DNA of 64,000 bases from Yoonia maricola (GCF_002797915.1 NZ_PGTY01000001.1:1054001-1118000), one strand, 5' to 3'; numbered from the stretch's first letter, positions 27,087 through 37,158 are shown. The notes: generated by a model not told the origin, from the sequence alone. Numbers and translations: made by a program.

Positions 27087-28369
27087 TCTGCTGCCATCCC
27101 TGCCATGCGTTTGTCTTTGATCCGGTCCTCAATCTCGTCCCGGAAGTTCTTGATCAGCCCTTGGATCGGCCATGCGGCCGCATCACCAAGTGCACAAATG
27201 GTATGCCCTTCGACCTGCTTTGTCACGTCGAGCAGCATATCGATTTCTTCCACTGAGGCGTTGCCTTCGACCAGACGCGCCATGACGCGCATCATCCAGC
27301 CGGTGCCTTCGCGGCACGGAGTGCATTGCCCGCAGCTTTCGTGTTTGTAGAATTTCGACAAGCGCCAGATCGCCTTGATCATATCGGTGGAGTTATCCAT
27401 CACGATGACCGCCGCAGTGCCAAGGGATGATCCCTTTTCCTTCAGCGCATCAAAATCCATCACCGCGTCGCGCATGTTTTCGCCGCGCACACAAGGCACC
27501 GAAGACCCACCGGGGATCACCGCTTTGAGGTTATCCCAGCCGCCGCGAATACCGCCGCAGTGCTTTTCGATCAGTTCTTCGAAGGAAATCGACATTTCCT
27601 CTTCCACCACACAAGGGTTGTTCACATGGCCGGAAATCGCAAACAACTTGGTGCCCGCGTTGTTCGGACGGCCCATGCCAGCAAACCAGTCGCCGCCACG
27701 GCGCAGGATCGTTGGGACCACCGCAATTGATTCCACGTTGTTCACGGTGGTCGGGCAACCATAAAGACCCGCACCCGCCGGGAACGGTGGCTTCATCCGC
27801 GGCATGCCCTTTTTGCCTTCAAGGCTTTCGAGCAGTGCGGTTTCTTCGCCGCAGATATAGGCCCCTGCCCCGTGGGTCAGATAAATATCAAACGGCCAAC
27901 CAGATTTCGCGGCGTTCGGTCCAACAAGACCCGCTTCGTAGCATTCATCAATCGCGGCTTGCAGCGCCTCTTTCTCGCGGATGTATTCGCCACGGATGTA
28001 GATGTAGCACGCGTTTGCGTTCATCGCGAAAGACGCAATCAAGCAACCTTCGATCAGCGTATGCGGATCGTGGCGCATAATCTCGCGGTCTTTGCATGTG
28101 CCGGGCTCGGATTCGTCAGCGTTGACGACCAGATAGGCCGGACGCCCATCGCTTTCCTTCGGCATAAAAGACCACTTGAGCCCCGTCGGAAAGCCCGCCC
28201 CGCCCCGGCCGCGCAGGCCAGAAGCTTTCATTTCATCAATGATCCACTCACGGCCCTTTTTGATAATGGCCGCCGTGCCATCCCAGTGGCCCCGCGCCTG
28301 CGCGCCTTTCAGCGTGCGGTCATGCATCCCGTAAAGGTTTGTGAAAATCCGGTTCTCATCCTTGAGCAT
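27083..28369 (-). CDS. nuoF: NADH-quinone oxidoreductase subunit F
   Basis: The 428-residue NADH- and FMN-binding subunit has the glycine-rich NADH site [15 protein letters not shown], the FMN region [20 protein letters not shown] and the N3 cluster motif [12 protein letters not shown]. It accepts hydride from NADH and passes electrons on through N3. The ATG overlaps the stop of the DUF5337 gene by one base (TAATG). Confidence 0.97.
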   Translation of the reverse strand: MLKDENRIFTNLYGMHDRTLKGAQARGHWDGTAAIIKKGREWIIDEMKASGLRGRGGAGFPTGLKWSFMPKESDGRPAYLVVNADESEPGTCKDREIMRHDPHTLIEGCLIASFAMNANACYIYIRGEYIREKEALQAAIDECYEAGLVGPNAAKSGWPFDIYLTHGAGAYICGEETALLESLEGKKGMPRMKPPFPAGAGLYGCPTTVNNVESIAVVPTILRRGGDWFAGMGRPNNAGTKLFAISGHVNNPCVVEEEMSISFEELIEKHCGGIRGGWDNLKAVIPGGSSVPCVRGENMRDAVMDFDALKEKGSSLGTAAVIVMDNSTDMIKAIWRLSKFYKHESCGQCTPCREGTGWMMRVMARLVEGNASVEEIDMLLDVTKQVEGHTICALGDAAAWPIQGLIKNFRDEIEDRIKDKRMAGMAAE

Positions 28370-28599
28370 TACTCATCGCCCTTTTCATTCTGGCGCGCAC
28401 GCCAAAGCCTAAATGTCTGCCACAGGGCAAACCCGAAACCGGCGAGCGCTGCAAGATCAAAAAGCGCGCGTGTGCGGGTTGACCAGCCATATTCGTCACC
28501 AACGAGGATGACCACCACCCAGAAAACACCGGTTCCAGCCATAATCAACGCGACGCGTTGTCCAGCTTTGCCCTGATCAGTATGTCCTTGCTGGGTCAT
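28369..28599 (-). CDS. DUF5337-type small membrane protein
   Basis: The 76-residue protein has two membrane helices (about 16-34 and 44-63) separated by [14 protein letters not shown] and ends in a charged tail. The layout [17 protein letters not shown] ... [20 protein letters not shown] matches DUF5337 proteins that accompany nuoF in Rhodobacterales. Its role is unknown; a link to complex I assembly or lipid contact is inferred from position only. Confidence 0.75.
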   Translation of the reverse strand: MTQQGHTDQGKAGQRVALIMAGTGVFWVVVILVGDEYGWSTRTRALFDLAALAGFGFALWQTFRLWRARQNEKGDE

Positions 28600-28614
28600 G
28601 GCCTTGGCTACGCT

Positions 28615-29250
28615 TTAGTATACGTCGCCCTTGTCGACCTTTTTGGAAAACTCGGTCGTGCCACCGGCAGCCAGCACTTTGGCTTGCTCAACCCAATTGT
28701 CGCGGGTCGCGCGGCCTTTGAAGCCTTCCAAGTTGTCGTCAATCCAGGCTTGCTCTTTCGGGCCCCATGTCGAGATTTGGTCGAAGTGGTAAATGCCCAT
28801 GCCGTGCAAGGTTTTTTCCAGTTTCGGGCCTACACCTTTGATTTGCTTGAGATCATCAGGACCACCCTCGCGTGCCGCGCTCAAGAACTCAGGGGTGCCA
28901 TCGTCAGATGCGGCAGGTGCTTCTGCTACAGGTGCGGGGGCCGGTGCGGGAGTTGGTTCCGGCGCCGGTGCGGGAGTTGGTTCTGGCGCAGGTGCGGGTG
29001 CAGCAGCCGCAGGCGCGGGAGCCACAGCAGGTTTTTCCGCAACAGGGGCCGACATGGTGTTCGGGCCCGGTGCAGGGTTACGCCACCCCAAGGCAAGAAC
29101 GATGGCCGCGATGATCGCGACGATACCGCCAATAAAGGCCGATCCAAAAAGCCCATATTCATAAAGCACATAGGCAACGCCCGCTGCGATAACGCCAAAT
29201 AATGCGGCAACCGCGATGATCCCTTGGCTGATTGGTGCTGTATCTTTCAT
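28615..29250 (-). CDS. Membrane-anchored helix-hairpin-helix protein next to nuoE
   Basis: A 211-residue protein with two N-terminal membrane helices (about 9-30 and 36-56), a Pro/Ala-rich linker with repeated PAPAPEPT units (about 68-115), and a C-terminal helix-hairpin-helix domain (about 131-200). The domain reads DDLKQIKGVGPKLEKTLHG, YHFDQI, then FKGRATRDNWVEQA. The same domain forms the C-terminus of NuoE encoded just upstream. It faces the cytoplasm if the tail is positive-inside. Possible roles are docking or assembly of the NADH module; not established. Confidence 0.75.
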   Translation of the reverse strand: MKDTAPISQGIIAVAALFGVIAAGVAYVLYEYGLFGSAFIGGIVAIIAAIVLALGWRNPAPGPNTMSAPVAEKPAVAPAPAAAAPAPAPEPTPAPAPEPTPAPAPAPVAEAPAASDDGTPEFLSAAREGGPDDLKQIKGVGPKLEKTLHGMGIYHFDQISTWGPKEQAWIDDNLEGFKGRATRDNWVEQAKVLAAGGTTEFSKKVDKGDVY

Positions 29251-29438
29251 CTTCCGTCTTCTCCCTCAGGTGACCGCAAGAGCAGCCTTGCAGATAAGTT
29301 TCGGGGCTCTGCCTTGCGGCAAAAGCGCCCGATACCTGTTACCTCTACCCGATAGACAGGCATAGGGTAAAGAATTACTGCTATTGCCCTTTGGCGGTCT
29401 TGACGGCTTGCGCGCGTGATCGCCTAAAAACAAGGCGC
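29251..29438 (-). other. Non-coding gap with small hairpins between nuoE and the HhH gene
   Basis: The 188-base gap has CGCCT-7-AGGCG (29421-29437) right after the nuoE stop and a CCTGT...ACAGG pairing near 29335-29360. None has a U-run. It could hold an RNA processing site or an internal promoter; I see no convincing -35/-10 pair. Confidence 0.3.
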
Positions 29439-30494
29439 TTACTTGGCCTTGGCCAGCTTTGCCGCTTGGGCCATCCAATCATCACGCTCAATGCGCCCTT
29501 TGAACTTCAAACGGCTATCGACCCAAGCGATTTCATCTGCGGTCCATTTCGCAATCTGGTCAAAATGGTAAAAGCCAAGATCGTTCAGCACGCCTTCCAG
29601 CTTTGGCCCGACACCGCTGATCTTTTTCAGATCATCAGCCCCGCTAGCGCGTGGTGCGCTGAGGACTTCGGGCTGCTTTTCCGCGCCAGAGGCCGCGGGC
29701 TTTGGTGCCGGTTTCACAGGTTTTGGTTTGGCGGCTTTCGGTTTCGGCGTCGTGGCCTTTGCCTTTGGCGAAGGTGCTGCCTTGGTGTCTTTTACCCAAG
29801 GGGTCAGCAAAGGCACTTCAGTCCCGTCGATCCGCTTAACCGTATCGCCGATATCTGTGGCAAGCTGGGCGCTGGCGTTATACTGCGCCTTGCCGCTTTC
29901 ATAGTCTTTCAGGCTGGTCAGCCCTTTGAGCGGCTCTGCCGCATAACGCCCGTTTTGCGGGCCCGGTGCCGGTACGCGACCCGCAGCAAGTTCATCAATG
30001 ATTTCAGCCAAACGCTCGGTTGTCAGGTCTTCATAATAGTCCTTGCCAATCTGGACCATTGGCGCGTTCGCACAAGATCCAAGGCACTCGACCTCTTCCC
30101 ATGAAAACTTGCCGTCAGCCGACAGGGCATGGGGTTTGTCCGCAATCTTATCCTTGCAGATGCCGATCAGATCCTCCGCCCCGCAGATCATGCAAGATAG
30201 CGTACCGCAGACCTGAATATGCGCAACCGACCCCACAGGTTGCAGCTGGAACATGAAGTAGAACGAGGCCACTTCCAACGCGCGAATATAGGCCAAATCA
30301 AGCATCGCTGCGACATGTTCAATTGCAGGACGTGATAACCAGCCTTCCTGCTCTTGCGCCCGCCAAAGGATCGGGATGATCGCCGAGGCCTGGCGGCCTT
30401 CGGGAAACTTCTTCATCTGCGCCTCGGCCCATTTCTGGTTGTCGGGCGTAAAGGCGAATGTTTCGGGCTGGTCGTGGTAAAGGCGGCGTAGCAT
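29439..30494 (-). CDS. nuoE: NADH-quinone oxidoreductase subunit E with C-terminal HhH extension
   Basis: The first ~240 residues are a standard NuoE with the 2Fe-2S ligands CGTLSC and CLGSC (cluster N1a). The protein is 351 residues long, over 100 more than usual. The extra part is a Lys/Pro/Ala-rich linker (about 230-275) and a helix-hairpin-helix domain (about 285-350) reading [25 protein letters not shown] and [14 protein letters not shown]. The linker is strongly basic, so contact with RNA, DNA or membrane lipid is conceivable. The extension is shared with the next protein in the operon. Confidence 0.96.
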   Translation of the reverse strand: MLRRLYHDQPETFAFTPDNQKWAEAQMKKFPEGRQASAIIPILWRAQEQEGWLSRPAIEHVAAMLDLAYIRALEVASFYFMFQLQPVGSVAHIQVCGTLSCMICGAEDLIGICKDKIADKPHALSADGKFSWEEVECLGSCANAPMVQIGKDYYEDLTTERLAEIIDELAAGRVPAPGPQNGRYAAEPLKGLTSLKDYESGKAQYNASAQLATDIGDTVKRIDGTEVPLLTPWVKDTKAAPSPKAKATTPKPKAAKPKPVKPAPKPAASGAEKQPEVLSAPRASGADDLKKISGVGPKLEGVLNDLGFYHFDQIAKWTADEIAWVDSRLKFKGRIERDDWMAQAAKLAKAK

Positions 30495-30568
30495 CAGGTC
30501 TTTCCGGTCATCTTTATAGTCTCAGTATCCCCTAACACACCGGCCACGCCGGGCAAGGGATTTGTCGC

Positions 30569-30883
30569 TCAAGCGCAGGCGCCCGAGGTTACACGAAACG
30601 CATCGCCATCAATCACGCCACGCCCTTCGGCGCTCAACTCTGTCATGACACGCGCCAGATCTTCGCGTGACAGCACGGCATCGGCCATGATCAGATCACT
30701 GTTGCCACTCGTGAACGCACAGCCATTGGATGCCACACTGGTGACAAAGCGTTCTTTGGCGGACTGCGGTGCTTCAATCGGTGCGGGCATGGGTGTCGGC
30801 GTGGGCGTCGGCACTTGCACAGCAACAGGCACAGCACAGGCCGAGAGCGTCAGGCAGGCAACAAGGGTCATGGAGCGGATCAT
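30569..30883 (-). CDS. Small lipoprotein
   Basis: A 104-residue lipoprotein with lipobox LSAC, a Thr/Pro spacer (PTPTPTPMPAP) and a folded part with two cysteines (SNGCAFTSG and the C-terminal GACA) that may form a disulfide. A central VLSREDLARVMTELSAEG helix resembles small periplasmic domains but no family is assigned. It lies between nuoD and nuoE and is transcribed with them. Confidence 0.62.
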   Translation of the reverse strand: MIRSMTLVACLTLSACAVPVAVQVPTPTPTPMPAPIEAPQSAKERFVTSVASNGCAFTSGNSDLIMADAVLSREDLARVMTELSAEGRGVIDGDAFRVTSGACA

Positions 30884-30898
30884 ATCAGGCTTCCTTTT

Positions 30899-31096
30899 TT
30901 AATTCTCAGCCGCAGGTGCTGCGATGCTGAACACATCTGTCAGGCCGTAGACGAGTATAAACACAGAGACGGCCAATCCTGTCACACCACCGATAAAAAT
31001 GCCCGCCATCCGGCCTCGAAAGATGCGCGACACCGCCGCAGAGACGAAAAACCCCAAGGCGACAAGCAGCCCAAGGATCAGATCGCCCATTGTCAT
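30899..31096 (-). CDS. Small membrane protein overlapping nuoD
   Basis: A 65-residue product with two hydrophobic helices (about 4-22 and 30-58) separated by [10 protein letters not shown], which puts the loop in the cytoplasm. The start overlaps the nuoD stop by 4 bases, a strong sign that it is translated. No family is recognised. Confidence 0.65.
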   Translation of the reverse strand: MTMGDLILGLLVALGFFVSAAVSRIFRGRMAGIFIGGVTGLAVSVFILVYGLTDVFSIAAPAAEN

Positions 31097-32331
31097 CTGT
31101 CGATTTCGCCGAACACGACGTCCATCGTTCCGATAATCGCGCTTACATCTGCCAACTGGTGACCCTTACAGACATAGTCCATCGCCTGCAGGTGAAGATA
31201 GCCCGGCGCACGCAGCTTGGCCCGATATGGCTGGTTTGTGCCGTCAGCCACCAGATAGACGCCGAATTCGCCTTTGGGTGCTTCGACGGCGGCGTAAACC
31301 TCGCCCGCGGGTACGTGGAACCCTTCGGTATAAAGCTTGAAGTGATGGATCAGCGCTTCCATTGAGGTTTTCATCTCACCCCGTGTTGGCGGGGTCATCT
31401 TGCCCCGCGCCATCACGTCGCCTTTCTCATGGCGTAGCTTTTCGCAGGCCTGGCGGATGATGTGCGTAGACTGGCGCATTTCTTCCATACGGCAGAGGTA
31501 GCGGTCGTAGCAGTCGCCGTTTTTGCCGACAGGCACTTGGAATTCAAATTCGTCGTAGCATTCGTAGGGTTGCGCGCGGCGCAAATCCCACGCAAGGCCA
31601 GAACCACGGACCATGACACCAGAAAAGCCCCAATCCTGAATGTCTTCCTCGGTCACGATACCGATATCGGCATTGCGCTGTTTGAAGATGCGGTTTTCGG
31701 TCAGCAAACCGTCGATATCATCCAGCACCTTGGGGAATTCCACCGCCCATGCATCAATATCCTCGACCAGCTCGTCCGGGAGGTCCTGATGCACACCACC
31801 GGGGCGGAAATAGGCCGCGTGCAGGCGTGCACCGCAGGCACGCTCGTAAAAGATCATGAGCTTTTCACGCTCTTCAAAGCCCCAGAGCGGCGGCGTCAAT
31901 GCACCGACGTCCATCGCCTGTGTGGTGACGTTAAGAAGGTGGGAAAGAATGCGCCCGATCTCGGAGTAGAGCACCCGGATCAGAGAGGCGCGACGTGGCA
32001 CTTCGGTGCCTGTGAGACGCTCAATGGCCAGACACCAAGCGTGTTCCTGGTTCATCGGCGCCACGTAGTCCAACCGATCCAGATACGGCAGGTTCTGTAA
32101 ATACGTCCGGCTTTCCATCAACTTTTCCGTGCCGCGGTGCAGCAGGCCAATGTGCGGATCGCAGCGTTCTACAATTTCGCCATCAAGCTCCAGCACCAGA
32201 CGCAAAACACCATGTGCTGCGGGGTGTTGCGGGCCGAAGTTGATGTTGAAATTTCTGATCTGCTGCTCATCAGTCGCCGCATCAGATGATCCATCATCAT
32301 ATGTGTTTACACGGATATCGCCGTCCATCAT
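31093..32331 (-). CDS. nuoD: NADH-quinone oxidoreductase subunit D
   Basis: The 412-residue, 49-kDa-type subunit has [18 protein letters not shown] near the N-terminus (the quinone-site His), [20 protein letters not shown], and the C-terminal [14 protein letters not shown] ... [13 protein letters not shown]. It forms the quinone-binding site with NuoB. Two ATG codons stand in tandem; AAGGGG supports the first. It starts 3 bases after the sulfotransferase stop. Confidence 0.97.
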   Translation of the reverse strand: MMDGDIRVNTYDDGSSDAATDEQQIRNFNINFGPQHPAAHGVLRLVLELDGEIVERCDPHIGLLHRGTEKLMESRTYLQNLPYLDRLDYVAPMNQEHAWCLAIERLTGTEVPRRASLIRVLYSEIGRILSHLLNVTTQAMDVGALTPPLWGFEEREKLMIFYERACGARLHAAYFRPGGVHQDLPDELVEDIDAWAVEFPKVLDDIDGLLTENRIFKQRNADIGIVTEEDIQDWGFSGVMVRGSGLAWDLRRAQPYECYDEFEFQVPVGKNGDCYDRYLCRMEEMRQSTHIIRQACEKLRHEKGDVMARGKMTPPTRGEMKTSMEALIHHFKLYTEGFHVPAGEVYAAVEAPKGEFGVYLVADGTNQPYRAKLRAPGYLHLQAMDYVCKGHQLADVSAIIGTMDVVFGEIDR

Positions 32332-32334
32332 GGC

Positions 32335-33228
32335 CTAACCCCTTGCTAAATTATCTTGCCACCGCTGTGGCAGGGGGCCGACATTGCGGGCCACCCATTC
32401 ATAGTGTTCGTTCAATAGTCCCAGCGCCCTTGGGCGCAGTTTGTCCAGCATCACGACCTCCGGACCTTTGTTTGCGGTCCGTTCTACCGCGGGTTTCGCC
32501 GGGGCGATACCCAAGAACGTACAAATCCGCGCCAACCCTTCAGGCGTGAACATATCTTCGGCAAACTGGATCAGCAAACGTCCTTCGGGGATCACCCGCC
32601 GCAATTTACGAATGATCTTAGGGTAATCCCCCCGCTCAAGTATATGTGTCTCATGGCCGCGATTGAGCATGCGGTAAAGGATGTTGTTCGCTTTCTTCTC
32701 ATACTGCTCATGCGCCTGTCGTTGGCGGCGTGCTTGCATACGAATATGCGACCAAAGCCGATCAAGCGGGTCACGGATGAGGTAGAGGAACTTGGTATTG
32801 GGTGAAAGGTCGCGCATGCGCGCCAGATCTTCATCCGAAAGCGTTGCATAGTTGGGGGTGATGTCAGCAACCAACTTCGCTCCGCTCCGCCCTTCCGTCA
32901 GCCAAGCAGCATAGGCGCTGTCACCGGTCCGGTCGGCCTCAAGGGCGGCGATCAGCCCTTTCATCTCGTTGATGCGACGATCCATATTGTCGACCTGCCA
33001 GCCACGATTGGCGGCAATAGCCTCTGCTTTGGCCGCACGCATTTCGCGGATACGGGCGCGATAAGCGATCAGCTGCTTCTCGCGCCTGTCGGTATCGAAA
33101 GTATCCCAATAATGGGCTTCCTTCACCGCTGGCATGGCGCATTCCGGATGGTCATGCAGATAGCGATAAAGCCAAGTGGTGCCTGCTTTCGTGGCACCGA
33201 TGCAGTAAAGAAGGGTCGGCGCGGTCAT
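32335..33228 (-). CDS. Sulfotransferase family protein
   Basis: The 297-residue protein begins with the PAPS 5'-phosphosulfate loop GATKAGTTWLYRYLHDHP and has the 3'-phosphate site in LYLIRDPLDRLWSH, followed by RGDYPKIIRKL and LIQFAEDMF. This is the classic sulfotransferase fold, which transfers sulfate from PAPS to hydroxyl or amino groups. The acceptor is unknown. It is inserted between the GFA genes and nuoD with no gaps, so it is expressed with complex I. Confidence 0.88.
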   Translation of the reverse strand: MTAPTLLYCIGATKAGTTWLYRYLHDHPECAMPAVKEAHYWDTFDTDRREKQLIAYRARIREMRAAKAEAIAANRGWQVDNMDRRINEMKGLIAALEADRTGDSAYAAWLTEGRSGAKLVADITPNYATLSDEDLARMRDLSPNTKFLYLIRDPLDRLWSHIRMQARRQRQAHEQYEKKANNILYRMLNRGHETHILERGDYPKIIRKLRRVIPEGRLLIQFAEDMFTPEGLARICTFLGIAPAKPAVERTANKGPEVVMLDKLRPRALGLLNEHYEWVARNVGPLPQRWQDNLARG

Positions 33229-33656
33229 CAGTCCTGACCTTCCGGCGCATACATCGCAAAGACCTCGGCCTCGGTCATCGTCTTCGTCTCACCGGCCAGC
33301 GCGTAGTTATCCGGCTTCTTGTCGATGAAAACCTGCATGCCGATCTCGAACTGGCTGGGGTCTTCAAAAGCTTGGATCGAAACATGCTGGTTCTGTCCAT
33401 CCTGGGTTTGCCACAGCAGCGACGACCCGCAGTTTGTGCAGAACAACCGCTCACCCCATTCAGAGCCTTTATAGGACCCCACTGGTGCGCCGTCTTCAAA
33501 CACAACTGACGACCCGCAGTCGACAGACAGATACATGCCACCCGACCACCTGCGGCACATGCCACAATGGCACGCCCCTGCCCCCAGACCACCCGGCGTG
33601 GGTGTCGCGGTGAAAGCACAAGCGCCGCACATGCATTTGCCATTCAACGCCGCCAT
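33228..33656 (-). CDS. GFA-family (glutathione-dependent formaldehyde-activating-like) protein A
   Basis: The 142-residue protein has the zinc ligands of the GFA/CENP-V fold: CMCGAC near the start, CHCGMCRRW, and CTNCGSSLLW. Related enzymes bind glutathione or S-hydroxymethylglutathione, but many family members have no known substrate. It shares most of its sequence with the upstream gene, so the two are a tandem duplication. It overlaps both neighbours by one base. Confidence 0.88.
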   Translation of the reverse strand: MAALNGKCMCGACAFTATPTPGGLGAGACHCGMCRRWSGGMYLSVDCGSSVVFEDGAPVGSYKGSEWGERLFCTNCGSSLLWQTQDGQNQHVSIQAFEDPSQFEIGMQVFIDKKPDNYALAGETKTMTEAEVFAMYAPEGQD

Positions 33657-34087
33657 CAGCCTTCATCCTGTGGTGTAAAAAGCGCCAATGTCTCGGCCTC
33701 GGTCAGGCTGCGCGTGTCATTGGTCAGCCCATATGTGTCGGGCTTTTTGTCGATAAACCACTGGTCGGTCAGTGTGAATTGCGCCGGATCATCAAAGGCA
33801 TGGATGGATACGCTTGAACCGCTGCCATCTTGCATCTGCCAGATCAAAGAGGTGCCGCAATCCTTGCAAAACAAGCGCTCCCCCCATTCGGACCCCTTGT
33901 AGGACCCAAGCCGGTCTGTATTGGCGAAAGTCACGCTATTCCCGCAGTACACGGCCATATACATGCCCCCGGTCCAGCGACGGCACATGCCACAGTGGCA
34001 GACATTGGCGGATGTCGTCGCCGGGGTGGCTGTAAAGCTACACGCCCCACAAAGGCATGCGCCTTGCAGAGGTGCCGCATCGGCCAT
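33656..34087 (-). CDS. GFA-family protein B
   Basis: A 143-residue paralogue of the downstream gene with the same zinc pattern (CLCGAC, CHCGMCRRW, CKDCGTSLIW) and near-identical blocks GSYKGSEWGERLFC and FIDKKPD. Divergence lies mainly in loops around the expected substrate cleft, for example ANTDRL versus EDGAPV. It overlaps the nuoC stop by one base. Confidence 0.88.
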   Translation of the reverse strand: MADAAPLQGACLCGACSFTATPATTSANVCHCGMCRRWTGGMYMAVYCGNSVTFANTDRLGSYKGSEWGERLFCKDCGTSLIWQMQDGSGSSVSIHAFDDPAQFTLTDQWFIDKKPDTYGLTNDTRSLTEAETLALFTPQDEG

Positions 34088-34701
34088 CAGCCCGCTTTCT
34101 CTTCTTTCTTTTCATCCCCCGGCAGGATGTATTCAGCACCCTCCCATGGCGACATAAAGTCGAACTGGCGATATTCCTGCACAAGGCTGACGGGTTCGTA
34201 GACCACCCGCTTTTGCACTTCGTCATAGCGCACTTCGGTATAGCCCGTTGTCGGGAAATCCTTGCGCAACGGGTGCCCACGGAACCCATAGTCCGTCAGG
34301 ATACGGCGCAGGTCCGGGTGGCCGGAGAAGAGGATGCCGAACATATCGAACACCTCACGCTCGAACCAATTAGCGGACGGGTGAATGGACATGATTGAGG
34401 GCAGCATATCTTCCTCACGTATCTGGACCCGCAAGCGGATGCGCTGGTTCTGATACATGCTCAGGAAGTGATAGACGACATCGAACCGCTTGGCGCGGCT
34501 GGGATAGTCAACGGCTGTGATATCAACAAGCGACGAGAACTTGCAGGTCGCATCGTTTTTGAGGAATTCAACAAAGCTGACCATTGAAGATGGGGCAACG
34601 GTCACTGTCAACTCATCATGGGCCACGTCCCACGACAAAACGCAATCAGTGCGCTTCAGTTCCAGATGAGTGCCGAGTTCTTGCAGGGCTTCAGTCATCA
34701 A
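34087..34701 (-). CDS. nuoC: NADH-quinone oxidoreductase subunit C
   Basis: The 204-residue, 30-kDa-type subunit has [20 protein letters not shown] and the signature [20 protein letters not shown] ... [13 protein letters not shown]. It is a stand-alone NuoC, not fused to NuoD. It stabilises the connecting part of the peripheral arm. It starts 6 bases after the DUF2158 gene. Confidence 0.97.
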   Translation of the reverse strand: MMTEALQELGTHLELKRTDCVLSWDVAHDELTVTVAPSSMVSFVEFLKNDATCKFSSLVDITAVDYPSRAKRFDVVYHFLSMYQNQRIRLRVQIREEDMLPSIMSIHPSANWFEREVFDMFGILFSGHPDLRRILTDYGFRGHPLRKDFPTTGYTEVRYDEVQKRVVYEPVSLVQEYRQFDFMSPWEGAEYILPGDEKKEEKAG

Positions 34702-34707
34702 ATATCC

Positions 34708-34923
34708 TCAAAGTTTGTCTGCATCGGAGTCGATAATCACTGTGAAACCGCCAACATCATCCGCGGGCATTAACATGAAGTCTGGGAAAACGTCTTTCTT
34801 CAGGGTTTCAGACTTACTAAACCACTGACAAACCATCCCATCCTCGCAAACTCCACGAACAGTCATTGTAGGTCCACCGCTCTTGAGTGATACCGTATCA
34901 CCAAGTTTAATCTCTGCGCTCAC
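34708..34923 (-). CDS. DUF2158 (YodC-like) small protein
   Basis: The 71-residue protein begins with [17 protein letters not shown] and has [18 protein letters not shown]. These are the hallmarks of YodC/DUF2158, a small SH3-like family of unknown role. The ATG overlaps the nuoB stop by 4 bases, so its translation is coupled to complex I. Base composition is slightly AT-richer than the flanking nuo genes, which may mean later insertion. Confidence 0.85.
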   Translation of the reverse strand: MSAEIKLGDTVSLKSGGPTMTVRGVCEDGMVCQWFSKSETLKKDVFPDFMLMPADDVGGFTVIIDSDADKL

Positions 34924-35450
34924 CGCACAATTGTCCCGGTCCGGCGCATTTTACGCTGTAGTTGCAGAATGCCATACAGCAGCGCCTCTGCCGTGGGCGG
35001 GCAGCCCGGCACATAGACGTCCACGGGTACGATGCGGTCACAGCCGCGGACCACGGAATAGCTGTAGTGGTAATACCCACCGCCGTTGGCACATGACCCC
35101 ATTGAGATCACGTAACGCGGCTCTGGCATCTGGTCGTAGACCTTGCGCAAAGCAGGGGCCATTTTGTTGGTCAGCGTGCCCGCCACGATCATAAGGTCAG
35201 ACTGACGCGGGGACGCACGCGGCGCTGTCCCGAACCGCTCCAAATCGTAGCGGGGCATAGAGGTATGCATCATTTCCACCGCGCAGCAGGCCAGACCAAA
35301 GGTCATCCAGTGCAAAGAGCCCGTGCGCGCCCAGTTCACGATGTCAGCGGTTGAGGTGACAAGGAAACCCTTGTCCTGCAGCTCTGAATTGATCAGCTGC
35401 GCGCCGTGCTCTTTGTCGGCCCCAACAGAGGTTCCGGTCATCACGCCCAT
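34920..35450 (-). CDS. nuoB: NADH-quinone oxidoreductase subunit B
   Basis: The 176-residue PSST-type subunit has the N2 cluster ligands in [18 protein letters not shown] and [12 protein letters not shown]2 passes electrons to quinone. GGGAGAG lies 6-12 bases before ATG 35450. It is the first gene of the long nuoB-N transcript because nuoA is separated from it by an oppositely oriented gene. Confidence 0.97.
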   Translation of the reverse strand: MGVMTGTSVGADKEHGAQLINSELQDKGFLVTSTADIVNWARTGSLHWMTFGLACCAVEMMHTSMPRYDLERFGTAPRASPRQSDLMIVAGTLTNKMAPALRKVYDQMPEPRYVISMGSCANGGGYYHYSYSVVRGCDRIVPVDVYVPGCPPTAEALLYGILQLQRKMRRTGTIVR

Positions 35451-35483
35451 GCAGGCTCTCCCATGGCTTTATTCCCTTACTTT

Positions 35484-35512
35484 GGACTACGCCCAGCCCC
35501 GCCGAAGGTCAA
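35484..35512 (-). promoter_or_regulatory. Predicted promoter of nuoB and the downstream cluster
   Basis: On the minus strand TTGACC (35512-35507) and TAGTCC (35489-35484) are 17 bases apart, giving a leader of about 27 bases before nuoB. The 172-base divergent region also has to drive the diguanylate cyclase gene; no equally good plus-strand promoter was seen. Confidence 0.5.
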
Positions 35513-35622
35513 GTCAACAAGCGCAGACTGCGGCATCGGCGCCCGCTCTGATCTTGCCAGAAGTAAAGTGTTTATTAATCCCTCCCCGCTACGAACCGTT
35601 GAGCTTGCATTGGACGGATAAC

Positions 35623-37068
35623 ATGACGGGAACGGCATTGCGCGGTAAGCCGCCACAGCAGCAGGCCCAACGCCTCGCCAGACATATCTTTGTGATGTCC
35701 GTCGTGAACGGAATTGTGACGATTGCTGTCATCGTGGGCCTTGCCATTTGGTTGGCGGGGCAAGCAAATATGCAGGAACGCGCCACCTCTCAAACGCTTT
35801 TTGAAACGGCTTTGCGCGCAGAATTAGACAAGGTTGTCATCAGCACCAGAGATTACGCATATGGGGATTATGCGGTCGAGTTGATGTCGGAACGACAAAC
35901 AGACGAAATATATGAAATCTTCGGTACCGGGGCGACAACATCCACCACCTTTGATTTCATTTATCTCCTTGATACGAATGGCTCGCCGCTTTACGCCTAT
36001 CAAAGCGGTGGCACCGGATCGGACATGGCAATCATTGATCCGCAGCTCAGCGCTGACCTTTATGCCAAAATTGCAGATGTTCCGATGATGCACCACGTTG
36101 TCGCATCACATTTCGCCTATGAAGGCGAACATCTTGCCGCCGTTTCTGCCACGCGTATGCGTCCTGATAATAACAGCGGTCGCAGCGCGTCTGACTTTCC
36201 CATAATGATTGCGGGAACCCGGCTCACGCAGGACCGGTTAGATCATATTGCACGCGGGCTTTTGCTGACCGATGTTGACCTCAACGCTGCCAAGCCGCAG
36301 ATCGCTTTTGGCAGACAGGCCAAGATCGGACCTCAGGCCAGTTTAAACCTACGAGGGATTGATGGTGCGCCCATCGCAGAGTTGGCTTGGACGGCGCGTC
36401 GCCCAGGGCAAGCTTTGTTGAATACGACACTCCCTATCGTCTTGGCCCTTGCTGCTTTGACGTTTCTGACAACTTTACTGGTCGGCAGGAACGCATCAGC
36501 GCAGACTGCCGCACTGCTGGAACAACGCCAGATTGCGCGGACAGATCGCCTGACTGGTTTTATCAATCGCGCAGGGTTGGAAGACATTATCGTGTCGCCA
36601 GCGATCAAGGATGCCATCGCGAAGGGGACGGTCGCAATAATCTATCTTGATCTGAATAATTTCAAAAAACTCAACGATACCGAAGGACACGACGCAGGGG
36701 ATATGGCGCTTAAGATATTTGCCGAGCGGGTCAATGGCGCGTTGCGCAACGACGACATTATCGTGCGCGTCGGTGGGGATGAATTTATCTGCGTGCTGGT
36801 TGACGATCACCCTGCCTCAACGGCCGAAAAGATCGCCAACCGGATCAAGGATGCAACCTCTCCCCCGCTCCGGATTGGTGAAAACGCGCATGCCATCACG
36901 CCATCGATTGGCATCGCGGTCGGCTCGCCAAATTTACGCTGGCAAGACTTACAAAAGAATGCAGACCGCGCGATGTACCACGCCAAGACAAGTGGCACGA
37001 CGGACCCGGTGTTTTACAGTGACAACGTGCGACAAATGGCACGACATAAAACCCGCAAATTGGGTTAG
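35623..37068 (+). CDS. Membrane diguanylate cyclase with CHASE4-like sensor domain
   Basis: From ATG 35623 the protein (481 residues) has a membrane helix (about 22-44), a periplasmic domain with DYAYGDYA, typical of CHASE4 sensors (about 47-260), and a second membrane helix (about 263-286). A complete GGDEF domain follows. The active-site GGDEF is at residues 384-388, and the inhibitory I-site RxxD (R375 to D378) is five residues before it, so c-di-GMP synthesis with product inhibition is expected. There is no EAL domain. The upstream frame open from 35323 overlaps nuoB antisense and is unlikely. The gene divides nuoA from nuoB. Confidence 0.92.
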   Translation: MTGTALRGKPPQQQAQRLARHIFVMSVVNGIVTIAVIVGLAIWLAGQANMQERATSQTLFETALRAELDKVVISTRDYAYGDYAVELMSERQTDEIYEIFGTGATTSTTFDFIYLLDTNGSPLYAYQSGGTGSDMAIIDPQLSADLYAKIADVPMMHHVVASHFAYEGEHLAAVSATRMRPDNNSGRSASDFPIMIAGTRLTQDRLDHIARGLLLTDVDLNAAKPQIAFGRQAKIGPQASLNLRGIDGAPIAELAWTARRPGQALLNTTLPIVLALAALTFLTTLLVGRNASAQTAALLEQRQIARTDRLTGFINRAGLEDIIVSPAIKDAIAKGTVAIIYLDLNNFKKLNDTEGHDAGDMALKIFAERVNGALRNDDIIVRVGGDEFICVLVDDHPASTAEKIANRIKDATSPPLRIGENAHAITPSIGIAVGSPNLRWQDLQKNADRAMYHAKTSGTTDPVFYSDNVRQMARHKTRKLG

Positions 37069-37158
37069 CTTGAACCTGCGCCGTTAGGGACAAACCACGG
37101 TTCTTTTGTGAAAATCAGTGCCGTGCAGATTGAACAGCCCGCGCGCATGTGCGCAGGT

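Noticed and set aside
29266-29478. 70-codon minus-strand ORF in the nuoE-HhH gap
   Set aside because: It overlaps the end of nuoE in another frame, has no ribosome-binding site, and the product resembles no protein.
35323-35622. N-terminal extension of the diguanylate cyclase frame
   Set aside because: The extra 100 residues overlap nuoB antisense and the promoter region. The first membrane helix is at the expected distance from ATG 35623.
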